Origin: Rhodospirillales bacterium
Lineage (GTDB): Bacteria; Pseudomonadota; Alphaproteobacteria; Rhodospirillales; Casp-alpha2
Assembly (NCBI GenBank): GCA_021775095.1
Contig: JAJFII010000009.1
Span: 62,001 to 126,000, forward strand
Direction: 5' to 3'
DNA length: 64,000 nucleotides
Shown here: positions 38,881-46,244 of the stretch, in pieces
Position numbering within the stretch: the stretch's first letter is position 1
Layout of the letters: each line of letters starts with the position of its first letter
The notes under the pieces: generated by a model
Database searches by the model: none
What the model was told of the DNA's origin: nothing
Seen by the model: only the letters and a program-made list of their open reading frames with translations
Made by a program: the position numbers and the translations under genes

Positions 38881-39702
38881 CTAAGTCCAGGTTCGATAAA
38901 AATGATGGACCGGGCCATGGCCGGAACCGATACCCAGGCCGTCGGCAGCGGCGATGGCACCGTGCAGATACCTGTGCGCGTCACCTACCGCATCGGTCAT
39001 CTGCAAACCTTTTGCCAGCCCGGTGGCAATCGCCGCCGACAGGGTGCAACCGGTGCCATGGGTATTGTTTGTGGCAATTCGTGGCGCGCTAAACCGCACG
39101 GACGGGGCGTTTTGACTAAGCAGAATATCGACGCAGTCTGGCCCCTCTGAATGGCCGCCCTTCATCAGTACGGCTTTCGGTCCCATCGCCAGCAGGGCCC
39201 GGCCATGCTGCTCGACGGCGTCGGTCGTTGTCGCCGGCTGGCAGCCAAGCAATACGGCGGCTTCCGGCAGATTGGGTGTCAGCAGGGTCGCCAATGGCAA
39301 CAACGCATGACGAAGAGAAGAAATCGCCGCGTCCTGCAGCAGGGCATCACCGGATTTGGCGATCATTACCGGATCGAGAACCAGCGGTGCGGACTGGAAT
39401 TTTAAAGCCTCAGCAACGGTAGTGATGATCTCGGATGTGGCCAGCATGCCGATTTTCACGGCGTCGATGCGGATATCATTAAATACCGCGTCCAATTGGG
39501 CAGCAATGATATCGGTCGGTACGCCATGAACCGCCGTGACCGCACGGGTATTTTGTGCGGTTATGGCGGTAATCACGCTGGCCCCATAGACACCGAGGGC
39601 TGAAAAAGCCTTTAAGTCAGCTTGGATACCGGCCCCACCGCCACTATCGGAACCGGCGATGGTCAGCGCCGTTGCAACCGCATTAGGCAAGGTAGTCGTC
39701 AT
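38881..39702 (-). CDS. thiD: Hydroxymethylpyrimidine/phosphomethylpyrimidine kinase
   Basis: About 274 residues. ALTIAGSDSGGGAGIQADLK near residues 12-31, VLDPVMIAKSGD and the anion-hole region NNTHGTGCTLSAAIATGLA are the ThiD signature motifs. It phosphorylates HMP to HMP-P and HMP-PP for thiamin synthesis. ATG 39702 (MTTTLPNAV) was chosen because GGGGA lies five bases upstream; longer frames run through the riboswitch leader. First gene of the thiamin salvage operon. The operon here has no thiE or thiC. Confidence 0.93.
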   Translation of the reverse strand: MTTTLPNAVATALTIAGSDSGGGAGIQADLKAFSALGVYGASVITAITAQNTRAVTAVHGVPTDIIAAQLDAVFNDIRIDAVKIGMLATSEIITTVAEALKFQSAPLVLDPVMIAKSGDALLQDAAISSLRHALLPLATLLTPNLPEAAVLLGCQPATTTDAVEQHGRALLAMGPKAVLMKGGHSEGPDCVDILLSQNAPSVRFSAPRIATNNTHGTGCTLSAAIATGLAKGLQMTDAVGDAHRYLHGAIAAADGLGIGSGHGPVHHFYRTWT

Positions 39703-39762
39703 TCTCATCCCCATAGCCCACAACCGGACAGAATTGGGGTTTTCGAATGACATGTATCGACT

Positions 39763-39857
39763 GATCGCAGCATTCGTTCCCTCCGCCGGTATTAACCAGA
39801 TCAGGTTCAATGGGTTAGCTTCCGCTTCTCAGCCCTTCGGGCACCCCAACGTTGGGC
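39763..39857 (-). promoter_or_regulatory. TPP riboswitch (THI element) in the thiD leader
   Basis: Read on the minus strand it has GGGGTGCCCGAAGGGCTGAGA (shown here in pieces: GGGGTGCCC, CTGAGA), ACCCATTGAACCTGATCTGG and TTAATACCGGCGGAGGGAA. These are the conserved THI-box blocks that bind thiamin pyrophosphate, including intact CUGAGA and AGGGAA. It begins a few bases after the predicted transcription start and ends about 60 bases before thiD. A CCCCA in the spacer (near 39742) can pair with the GGGG before the thiD start, suggesting control of translation; that part is inference. Confidence 0.95.
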
Positions 39858-39860
39858 ATG

Positions 39861-39889
39861 TGTATATCAGTGTGGATGGGGGTATTCAA
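39861..39889 (-). promoter_or_regulatory. Sigma70-like promoter of the thiD operon
   Basis: On the minus strand, -35 TTGAAT (39889-39884), 17-base spacer, -10 TATACA (39866-39861). The start point would fall near 39855, just at the first base of the riboswitch. The same promoter layout is kept in the relic copy at 42221-42249. Confidence 0.6.
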
Positions 39890-39984
39890 TATGCAACATG
39901 CGCGGCCTCATCTTCGTCCTGATTTAACGGGGCGTTCGGCTATCGCCGGCCAGCTTTAACGGTGGCTTGTCCGTCGGTCGAATT

Positions 39985-40431
39985 TTACCGGGTTCGGTTT
40001 TCTTTGCGAATGACCAGTTTTAAAGCTGACCAGACGTCATCGACGGCACAGACTTTAATGTCGACGAGGCCCATGGGTAAAATGACCTCTCGGATTGTAT
40101 CTTCCGTAATATCCGTCGGCACACCCGATGATTTTTTAGGCCAGGACACCCAAATCATGCCATCCTGTTTGATTTTGGTTTTCAGCAGACGGATACCAGA
40201 CATCAACTGTTTTTTGCTGTCTGTGAAAAAGTGCACCATATCGAGGTTTGGTCTTAATCGTTTGGCAATTATGACGCCCTCAGGGATTGGCGCAATCAGG
40301 GATTGGTAGTTGGCCGGTGGGTTTTTAAGGTAGAGTAAATGACCCGGTTTGATACCAAGTTTATTGACCAAAGGGGTTCCTGAATATCCGGCTATCTGCA
40401 TCTTTTTTCCTACTGCGTCTCTATCCGCCAT
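39985..40431 (-). CDS. DUF3052 domain protein
   Basis: A 148-residue cytosolic protein with the family pattern AGYSGTPLVNKLGIKPGHLL, VHFFTDSKKQL, DGMIWVSWPKKSSGVPTDIT and GLVDIKVCAVDDVWSALKLV. DUF3052 proteins have no firm function. ATG 40431 gives an extra ten residues before the conserved core; ATG 40401 is possible. It sits at the edge of the decayed zone, with an SDR remnant upstream on the same strand. Confidence 0.75.
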   Translation of the reverse strand: MADRDAVGKKMQIAGYSGTPLVNKLGIKPGHLLYLKNPPANYQSLIAPIPEGVIIAKRLRPNLDMVHFFTDSKKQLMSGIRLLKTKIKQDGMIWVSWPKKSSGVPTDITEDTIREVILPMGLVDIKVCAVDDVWSALKLVIRKENRTR

Positions 40432-40455
40432 CGGCGATATCCACCTGGCCTGCTA

Positions 40456-40711
40456 TCAGATCCGATGCACCGGGAACAAGGCCAAATCAGCAATTTCTTT
40501 GGACTCACCGGTCACGGCGACTGCTTTATGGCCACCGGCTTCGGATCTTTTGCCAGACCAGCTCCAGACCCGATTGATCTCGACTGGCGGCAACCGCGTT
40601 GGCACCGGCAGCGGCCAAGGTCTCATAAATAGTGATCCCAATGCCCCTGAAAGCCCCTGTCACCAAGGCCCGTTCGTCGGCAATGGAAAACCGCTCTTTC
40701 CAGTCTGGCAT
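40456..40711 (-). pseudogene. Short-chain dehydrogenase remnant A (truncated, frameshifted)
   Basis: From ATG 40711, which has a good RBS (GGAGG in GCCGGAGGAAATGAAAA), the frame reads MPDWKERFSIADERALVTGA, then FRGIGITIYETLAAAGANAV and ASRDQSGLELVWQKI. This is the start of an SDR with a modified cofactor loop (TGAFRGIG for TGxxxGIG). After about residue 57 the reading frame must shift by one to continue as EAGGHKAVAVTGESKEIADL, then it ends at about 85 residues. The catalytic Tyr-Lys region is missing. A similar fragment lies at 44.6-44.8 kb. Confidence 0.7.
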
Positions 40712-41008
40712 TTTTCATTTCCTCCGGCAAAATAAAACGCCCTGTTCCGGGACTTTTTGTCCATTGCAAGCCGACCTCAGCGCCAGCAAATTTCAAGGAC
40801 TGTTCTCTTCCATATCGAGCCGTTCGCCATTGCCTGTGCCTATTGAATCTCTGCCTGAAATTGATTTCACATGGGTCGGAAATGAGTATATATTAAGGTA
40901 GTATCATTTTCCTAATTGTCTCGTAAATGGAATGGAAACTTTTTTACTTCGTGTAATTAATTTTGATTTGGTTCTTAAAACGCTCCGTTTGGAAGTTGTT
41001 AAACTGTA

Positions 41009-41911
41009 GTGTCAAAAGTTATTTTTACTTTCAAAGACAAATCGATTTACGACGACCTTCCGGAATCGCGCTATCATTTTCCCCGCACCTATTTAAATAC
41101 CGTTGAACGCGCGATTGGTGATTGGGTTTTGTATTATGAACCACGCAGAAACTCGGAGAACCCAAGCAGTCGAGGCGGTCGGCAAGCCTATTTTGCGACG
41201 GCGATCATTGAACGAATCGAAAGAGATCCCGCCAGCGAGGACCATTTTTATGCCTATGTCCATGATTATTTGGAGTTTGAAAACCCGGTACCGTTTAAGG
41301 CGGCAGATCGCTACTTTGAGAGTTCGTTAAAACGAGATGACGGGAAAACCAATAAAGGTGCATTTGGCCGTGCCGTGCGGTTCATACCGGATGTTGAATT
41401 TAATCTTATTGTTGCCGCTGGTTTTATGAATTTGATGGTCAGCCACGCGCCGTCCCTTGACACCTTTCAGATTGGTGGTTTTAGCGAGGATCCAGAGACA
41501 TTCCATAGGCCTGTTATTGCATCTGTCGTGGCGCGTCCCTTCAGAGATCGGGCGTTCCGGCTTAATGTCGGGCAAGCCTATGGAGCGAGTTGTGCGATGA
41601 CCGGAATCCAGATTAGAAATGATAAGGGACACGTGGAGGTCGAAGCCGCGCACATTCGACCTGTGGCGGACAGAGGGCCAGATACTGTCCGCAACGGATT
41701 GGCCTTGTCGCGAAGTATCCACTGGATGTTTGATGGCGGGCTCATTTCATTGGAGGATGACGGAACAATTCTATTGGATGAGGGACGGGTGCCTCTCAAA
41801 ATAAAGGAAATTTTGAATGAAAATGGCAAAATGTTTCTGCCGGATCGCGCCGACGCGCATCCTCATCCAAAATATCTAAAATTCCACCGAGACCATGTAT
41901 TTAGGGGATAG
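41009..41911 (+). CDS. HNH endonuclease-domain protein, putative modification-dependent restriction enzyme
   Basis: A 300-residue protein. The C-terminal part has an HNH_2-type nuclease core: CAMTGIQI near 195-202, EAAHIRPV with His near 215, NGLALSRSIHWMFDGG with Asn near 229 and His near 238, then LISLEDDGTILL. The N-terminal ~115 residues (GDWVLYYEPRR, GRQAYFATAIIERIERDP, HFYAYVHDYLEFENPVPF) look like a PUA/EVE-type reader domain (inference). A reader plus HNH architecture suggests a type IV, modified-DNA-specific restriction enzyme. It stands alone, with no methylase nearby; its upstream 297 bases are AT-rich and hold no recognised gene. Start ATG-like codon at 41009 follows TAACTGTAG and is a GTG. 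Confidence 0.7.
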   Translation: MSKVIFTFKDKSIYDDLPESRYHFPRTYLNTVERAIGDWVLYYEPRRNSENPSSRGGRQAYFATAIIERIERDPASEDHFYAYVHDYLEFENPVPFKAADRYFESSLKRDDGKTNKGAFGRAVRFIPDVEFNLIVAAGFMNLMVSHAPSLDTFQIGGFSEDPETFHRPVIASVVARPFRDRAFRLNVGQAYGASCAMTGIQIRNDKGHVEVEAAHIRPVADRGPDTVRNGLALSRSIHWMFDGGLISLEDDGTILLDEGRVPLKIKEILNENGKMFLPDRADAHPHPKYLKFHRDHVFRG

Positions 41912-41947
41912 CGAGAGGTCGTTTTGGATTTATAGCCACAGCGCCCC

Positions 41948-42064
41948 TTAACTCCATAGACCACCGTTAGGCAGCCCATGGAGGAGAAAGTTGGCCTGTT
42001 CGTGCCCACAGTATATGGCAATACACAGCATCGTTGGAACCCCATTAGAGAAGGCGTTGGTCAC
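41948..42064 (-). pseudogene. thiD 5'-end relic (duplicated fragment)
   Basis: On the minus strand a 39-codon frame starts GTG ACC AAC (VTNAFSNGVPTMLCIA...) and ends TAA at 41948. It aligns with the N-terminus of the intact thiD (MTTTLPNAVATALTIA): the DNA shares TAATGxGGTTxCAACG and further matches through TCTATGG near its end. The start codon has changed from ATG to GTG and the GSDSGGGAG substrate motif is destroyed. It follows the relic riboswitch at the same distance as in the intact copy. Confidence 0.7.
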
Positions 42065-42122
42065 TTTATCCCTGCAGTCCACAACTGGACAGGACTGGGT
42101 TTTCGAATGACAAGTATTGTGT

Positions 42123-42216
42123 GATCGCAGCATTCGTTCCCGCCGCCGGTATTAACCAGATCAGGTTCAATGGGTCAGTTTTCGCTACTCAGCCCTTCGG
42201 GCACCTCAACGTAGGC
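42123..42216 (-). promoter_or_regulatory. Decayed duplicate TPP riboswitch
   Basis: It keeps GGTGCCCGAAGGGCTGAG, ACCCATTGAACCTGATCTGG and TTAATACCGGCGG in the same order as the intact copy at 39763-39857. Two core positions differ: CTGAGA has become CTGAGT and AGGGAA has become CGGGAA. Both blocks contact the ligand in known TPP riboswitches, so binding is probably lost. No intact thiamin gene follows it. Confidence 0.85.
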
Positions 42217-42220
42217 GGAT

Positions 42221-42249
42221 GGTATATCAGTGCGGACCACTGGATTCAA
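42221..42249 (-). promoter_or_regulatory. Promoter relic ahead of the duplicate riboswitch
   Basis: -35 TTGAAT (42249-42244), 17-base spacer, -10 TATACC (42226-42221), in the same arrangement as the promoter of the intact thiD operon. It could still start transcription toward the HNH gene's 3' end. Confidence 0.5.
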
Positions 42250-42392
42250 AATGGAACTTGCAGGCCCTTTCCGATGGGACGCTGACTGCGTCAATTCAGA
42301 CATTCTGGATTTCCAAGAACTTTCGACGGTTAGTCAGCCAAAAATCAGAGTCTGGTCCCGGCGCGGACGATGCCGCACCGGAACAGGATGCA

Positions 42393-44291
42393 TCAGCCCA
42401 GCGGCAAACCATCGTCGCGGGTTACCGCGATCACTGCCGAACGCGGGACGCTGTCGCCGCCTTCCGGCCAGTGCGAATTGCCGCGCTCACCGGGATGCTG
42501 GATACCGACAAACAGGGTCTTGCCATCAGCCGACATTGCCGCACCGGTGACCTCGCATTCTTTGGGGCCCACCAGGAACCTCTTGATTTCGCCCGTCGCC
42601 GGATCGCCGACCAGCATCTGGTTGTTGCCCTGACCGGCAAAATCGCCTTTGTTGGAATAATTCCCGTCAGTCTGGATCCACAAAAGCCCCTTGCTGTCGA
42701 AAAACAGCCCATCGGGTGAATTGAACATATTACCATCATTGATGTTCACAGAGCCGCCATAGGCATCTTTGTGGACCGTGGGGTTGCCAGCCAGCGCGAA
42801 CAGGTCCCAACGGAAGCTGTCCGCGCCATGGTCCGCGTTCGCCGGCCACCAACGCACGATTTGGCCATAGTTGTTTTCGGCGCGCGGATTTGGCCCAACA
42901 GGCGGGGTTGCGTCGCCACCGGCATTGGTCTTGATGGCGCGGTTTTTGTTGTTGGTCAGAGCGCAATAGATCTCGGCCTTTTTCGGGTTGGCTGCGACCC
43001 ATTCCGGGCGGTCCATTGTTGTCGCACCGACCGCTGAGGCCGCCATTCTGGCATGGATGACAACCTCGGCCTGCGAAGACATACCGGTCGTTTGCGGCGT
43101 CAAAGCCAGCCATTTTCCGCTGCCATCGGGATGAAATTTCGCCACATAAAGTGCGCCTTCAGCTAACAGATCTGAATTGTCGGCACCTTCGGCATAGACC
43201 CCCGAAGAGACGAAGCGATAGAGGAATTCACCACGCTCGTCGTCGCCCATATAGACCACAATATGGCCGTCACCGTTGACAACAACTTCGGCGTTCTCGT
43301 GCTTAAACCGGCCAAGTGCTGTTCGTTTCTTGGGCATCGATTCAGGGTTAGAGGGATCAATTTCGACCACCCAGCCGTTACGATTGGATTCGTTCGGATG
43401 TCTGGCGATGTCAAATCGTTCGTCGATCTGCGCCCAACCATAACCCCGATCCTTGACGCTGACGCCATAACGCTTCTGTGCGGCGGTTATTTCGATGTCG
43501 GGATCGGACGACGAGTAGTACCCGTTGAAATTTTCTTCGCAGGCTAGGTAGGTGCCCCAGGGTGTCCGTCCGTTGCCGCAATTGTTCCAGGTACCAAAGC
43601 AACGCGTACCTGACGGGTCAGCTGCGGTTTGCAGCAGCGCATGACCGGCCCCCGGCCCGGTAATCTCCATCTCCGTTTTGGGAGTGATGCGGCGGTTGTA
43701 GGGACTGTCTTTGACCATTGCCCATCCGTTGGCACCCTTGGCGATTTCGACGACAGAGACGCCATGCGCCTGCAAGCCTTTCAGCACGTCGTCGTCTGTC
43801 TCGAACTTGCCATCGGGACGATTGCCCCACATGACTGAACGGTTGGTGTATTCGTTGTTGTTGACCAGAACGCTGGCGTCGCCCAGTTCAAACAACGCCA
43901 TGCCGTCGACGTTGTCGCCGTAGGCACTCGCCTGGCTCTCACCAGTTCCGCGCGTCGCATGATCAAACTCGGCAACGCCCGAGAACATCGGATCGCCCCA
44001 CCGAACCACGACCTGACTGGAATAGCCGTTCGGAACGGTGACCGCATCCATGGTGTTCGCCGCAATCTGGTCAAATCCCAGCCGCGACCCGGCGGCAACT
44101 GCTGGCATTGATGTCAGTGCCGAGGTGCCAAGCACGAACGTGCCGGCACCAAAGGCCATCACGCCGCCCAAAAAACCACGGCGTGAAAGCGCTTCGTCGA
44201 CGACTCGGTCAAAATCCGTGACCGCCGGCGGTGGGTTCAGGGCCTCGTCAAACTCATCAAATGTTTCCAATTCAGTTTTGAACTTCGTCAT
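42393..44291 (-). CDS. phoX: PhoX-family alkaline phosphatase (DUF839), Tat-exported
   Basis: About 632 residues. The N-terminus has a twin-arginine signal: RR near 37-38 in ALSRRGFLGGVMAFGAG, followed by a hydrophobic stretch and SMPAVAAGS. The body shows PhoX traits such as CFGTWNNCGNGRTPWGTYLACEENF (in pieces: NNCGNG, TPWGTYL, CEENFNGYY) and SPDGLFFDSKGLLWIQTDG. PhoX enzymes are Ca/Fe-dependent phosphatases exported folded by Tat to free phosphate from organic esters. ATG 44291 was chosen from the GGAGG seven bases upstream; upstream frame is unlike homologues. No Pho box was confidently placed. Confidence 0.88.
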   Translation of the reverse strand: MTKFKTELETFDEFDEALNPPPAVTDFDRVVDEALSRRGFLGGVMAFGAGTFVLGTSALTSMPAVAAGSRLGFDQIAANTMDAVTVPNGYSSQVVVRWGDPMFSGVAEFDHATRGTGESQASAYGDNVDGMALFELGDASVLVNNNEYTNRSVMWGNRPDGKFETDDDVLKGLQAHGVSVVEIAKGANGWAMVKDSPYNRRITPKTEMEITGPGAGHALLQTAADPSGTRCFGTWNNCGNGRTPWGTYLACEENFNGYYSSSDPDIEITAAQKRYGVSVKDRGYGWAQIDERFDIARHPNESNRNGWVVEIDPSNPESMPKKRTALGRFKHENAEVVVNGDGHIVVYMGDDERGEFLYRFVSSGVYAEGADNSDLLAEGALYVAKFHPDGSGKWLALTPQTTGMSSQAEVVIHARMAASAVGATTMDRPEWVAANPKKAEIYCALTNNKNRAIKTNAGGDATPPVGPNPRAENNYGQIVRWWPANADHGADSFRWDLFALAGNPTVHKDAYGGSVNINDGNMFNSPDGLFFDSKGLLWIQTDGNYSNKGDFAGQGNNQMLVGDPATGEIKRFLVGPKECEVTGAAMSADGKTLFVGIQHPGERGNSHWPEGGDSVPRSAVIAVTRDDGLPLG

Positions 44292-44574
44292 GGGTTTTCC
44301 TCCAAAGGTCTGATCCGGCATTCCCCATTTGGATTGCCATGGGGCAAAGTAACAGAAGCAAAGGCGGTTCTCCAAGCCTTTTGATGGCCCTGTTCCGCGC
44401 CGAAAGCTCAAGAATTTCACGTGGTGCTGCCAAGTTGGCCGTTTCGCAACCCGTGGGGTCATTTGACTGTGCCCCGGACATCGTTTTCCTGTCGCCAGTG
44501 TCGGGGGCTCGCAAATTTCACCGTGATTCCAGTCACGTATACGCCGCTCCTGTTGTGGTCCTCTACCCGGTCCA

Positions 44575-44786
44575 GTTCACCGGTCCTGGCGACGGCTTTG
44601 CGGCCACGGGCCTTGATCCTTTGGCAGAGCTGTTCATGATCCGATTGATCCCGGTCGGCGGCAACTACATCGGCACCGGCGACAGCCAGGGTCTCACGGA
44701 TGGCAAATCCGATGCCCCCGGGACGCCCGGTCTCGAAGGCCCGTTTGTGCCGACAACGGAAATTCGTCCTCTCCGGTCTGATATAT
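44575..44786 (-). pseudogene. Short-chain dehydrogenase remnant B
   Basis: On the minus strand one frame reads RAFETGRPGGIGFAIRETLA, VAGADVVAADRDQSDHEQLC and QRIKARGRKAVARTGELDR. It aligns along its length with remnant A (40456-40711), both at DNA and protein level, e.g. GAGACC-TGGC-GCCGGTGCC. There is no start codon in frame and the N-terminal part is shifted. It ends at the same place as remnant A (after AVA-TGE). The rest of the 663-base gap between the PhoX and cyclase genes (44292-44574 and 44787-44954) shows nothing recognisable. Confidence 0.65.
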
Positions 44787-44954
44787 TATTCTCTCTGTTT
44801 TAGATACCTTGTCCTTACACCCCTTGCCGAATCGCCCCGCCAATTATTTGGCCGGTATGGGGGCATTCAACAAGTGCGGGGAAACGATTTCGTGACCAAC
44901 TCCAAGGGCGCGAGCCCATGAAGCCGGTCACGACGGAACCAGTCAAGGATTGGC

Positions 44955-46019
44955 TTAATACAAGGCGATAGGATTGCCCGGTGAGCCGGTACCGCCCTTG
45001 ATTTTCAGGGGCGACCAGACGAACAGGAATTCATAGGCTTTGTCGGCAACCAATTGCGACAGGTCGAGGTTTTCCAAATTCCAGATGCCGCGACGGGGCA
45101 TCATTTGCGCGTGGCATTCGAAAATTTCATCTCTCTCGCCCTTAAATCCGGCACCCACGGCTTCCGTCGCCCAGGTGTCGCCGCCCCACAGGATGATTTT
45201 TTGTTCGGCCAGATAATCGCAGGCCGAAATGCCAAATCCCGGTTCCCCAGAATTAAACTGGGCGATGCGTTTTTGTTTTTCGGCGGCATCAAAGGTATCC
45301 CATTTCGACGGGTGCCAAATATCGCCATGGCCAGTATATACAAACACACAGTCGCCCTCGCCAATTGGCTCGATACCCTGTCTTTTGATCATGGCTTTTA
45401 CGTCATCGGCAGTGACAATACCGGGGTCACTGGGATCGGCCTTTGTCGGAATTGGCAATTGACCGCCGCGCAGAGCGACCGCATCGAGCAGCACGCCACG
45501 GCAGACAAAGCCTTTTTTCGCCACATGTTCAACGCCCAAGGACCCCATACCATAGGAGGTGATGTCCGGGTCTTCCAGATGACGGCCATTATAGAAATAA
45601 TTGCCCTTGGACGTGAGAATGCCAATATGGCCGGGACCGTCAAACTGGGTGCCGATCTGACCGATTGCCGTCGACAGGTATTCGTCGTTGTAAACCATAC
45701 TATGGGCGCCAAAGGGGCCGCCCGTCGGCAATCCGGGAATGGTCATGCGCCAGCCGCGCGAACCAAAGGCCGGTGCGTCCTGTTGGTAAACCTTGCCCAA
45801 TGTGGCGACCTTGCCGCGTTTGACCAGTTTGGCGGCTTTCAGCACCAGTTCCGGTGTCGTCCGGTTGACGGAACCGGCTTTATCATCGGCACCCCACTCG
45901 CTGGGTGCCCACTGTTCCGTATAGGGTTTATCGTTGGCCGCAAAGGCCGAAACCCCGACCAAACTGCCCGACAGCGCCACAGCCAGCGCCGTAACGCCGG
46001 TTAAAATTTTAGTTCCCAT
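44955..46019 (-). CDS. Secreted cyclase-family (kynurenine-formamidase-like) protein
   Basis: About 354 residues with a signal peptide (MGTKILTGVTALAVALSGSL to VSAFAAND). The body has the cyclase-family fold markers WGADDKAGSVNRTTPE, GQIGTQFDGPGHIG near 121-134, and GEGDCVFVYTGHGDIWHPSKW (in pieces). In well-known members the metal motif is HxGTHxDxPxH; here two histidines are Gln (QIGTQFD), a variant seen in some secreted subgroups. Metal binding and substrate are thus uncertain. ATG 46019 has GGGAGAG upstream at a good spacing. Confidence 0.75.
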   Translation of the reverse strand: MGTKILTGVTALAVALSGSLVGVSAFAANDKPYTEQWAPSEWGADDKAGSVNRTTPELVLKAAKLVKRGKVATLGKVYQQDAPAFGSRGWRMTIPGLPTGGPFGAHSMVYNDEYLSTAIGQIGTQFDGPGHIGILTSKGNYFYNGRHLEDPDITSYGMGSLGVEHVAKKGFVCRGVLLDAVALRGGQLPIPTKADPSDPGIVTADDVKAMIKRQGIEPIGEGDCVFVYTGHGDIWHPSKWDTFDAAEKQKRIAQFNSGEPGFGISACDYLAEQKIILWGGDTWATEAVGAGFKGERDEIFECHAQMMPRRGIWNLENLDLSQLVADKAYEFLFVWSPLKIKGGTGSPGNPIALY

Positions 46020-46052
46020 CAAAAACTCTCCCTAGTTCGGTTGTCGTTATTC

Positions 46053-46066
46053 ACCCCCATGGGGGT
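46053..46066. promoter_or_regulatory. 14-base perfect palindrome between divergent genes
   Basis: ACCCCCATGGGGGT lies in the 225-base gap between the divergently transcribed cyclase-family gene and the aldo/keto reductase gene, close to the cyclase start. It could be an operator or only a small hairpin; no regulator gene is nearby. Confidence 0.35.
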
Positions 46067-46244
46067 TGAGTTGAAATTTTAACATATCATAATGATTGTC
46101 TTTAGGGGGAGACGAATTTTTGTCAGTCTGACAAAGGGTCCGCCCTGCGGTTCAATGGGCGGCGCAATTTCTGGATCAGCGCGCCGCAACCGGTAACTTG
46201 ATAACCGCCTCCGAACTTCTTAACTGTTGGACAGGAGACGTGAG

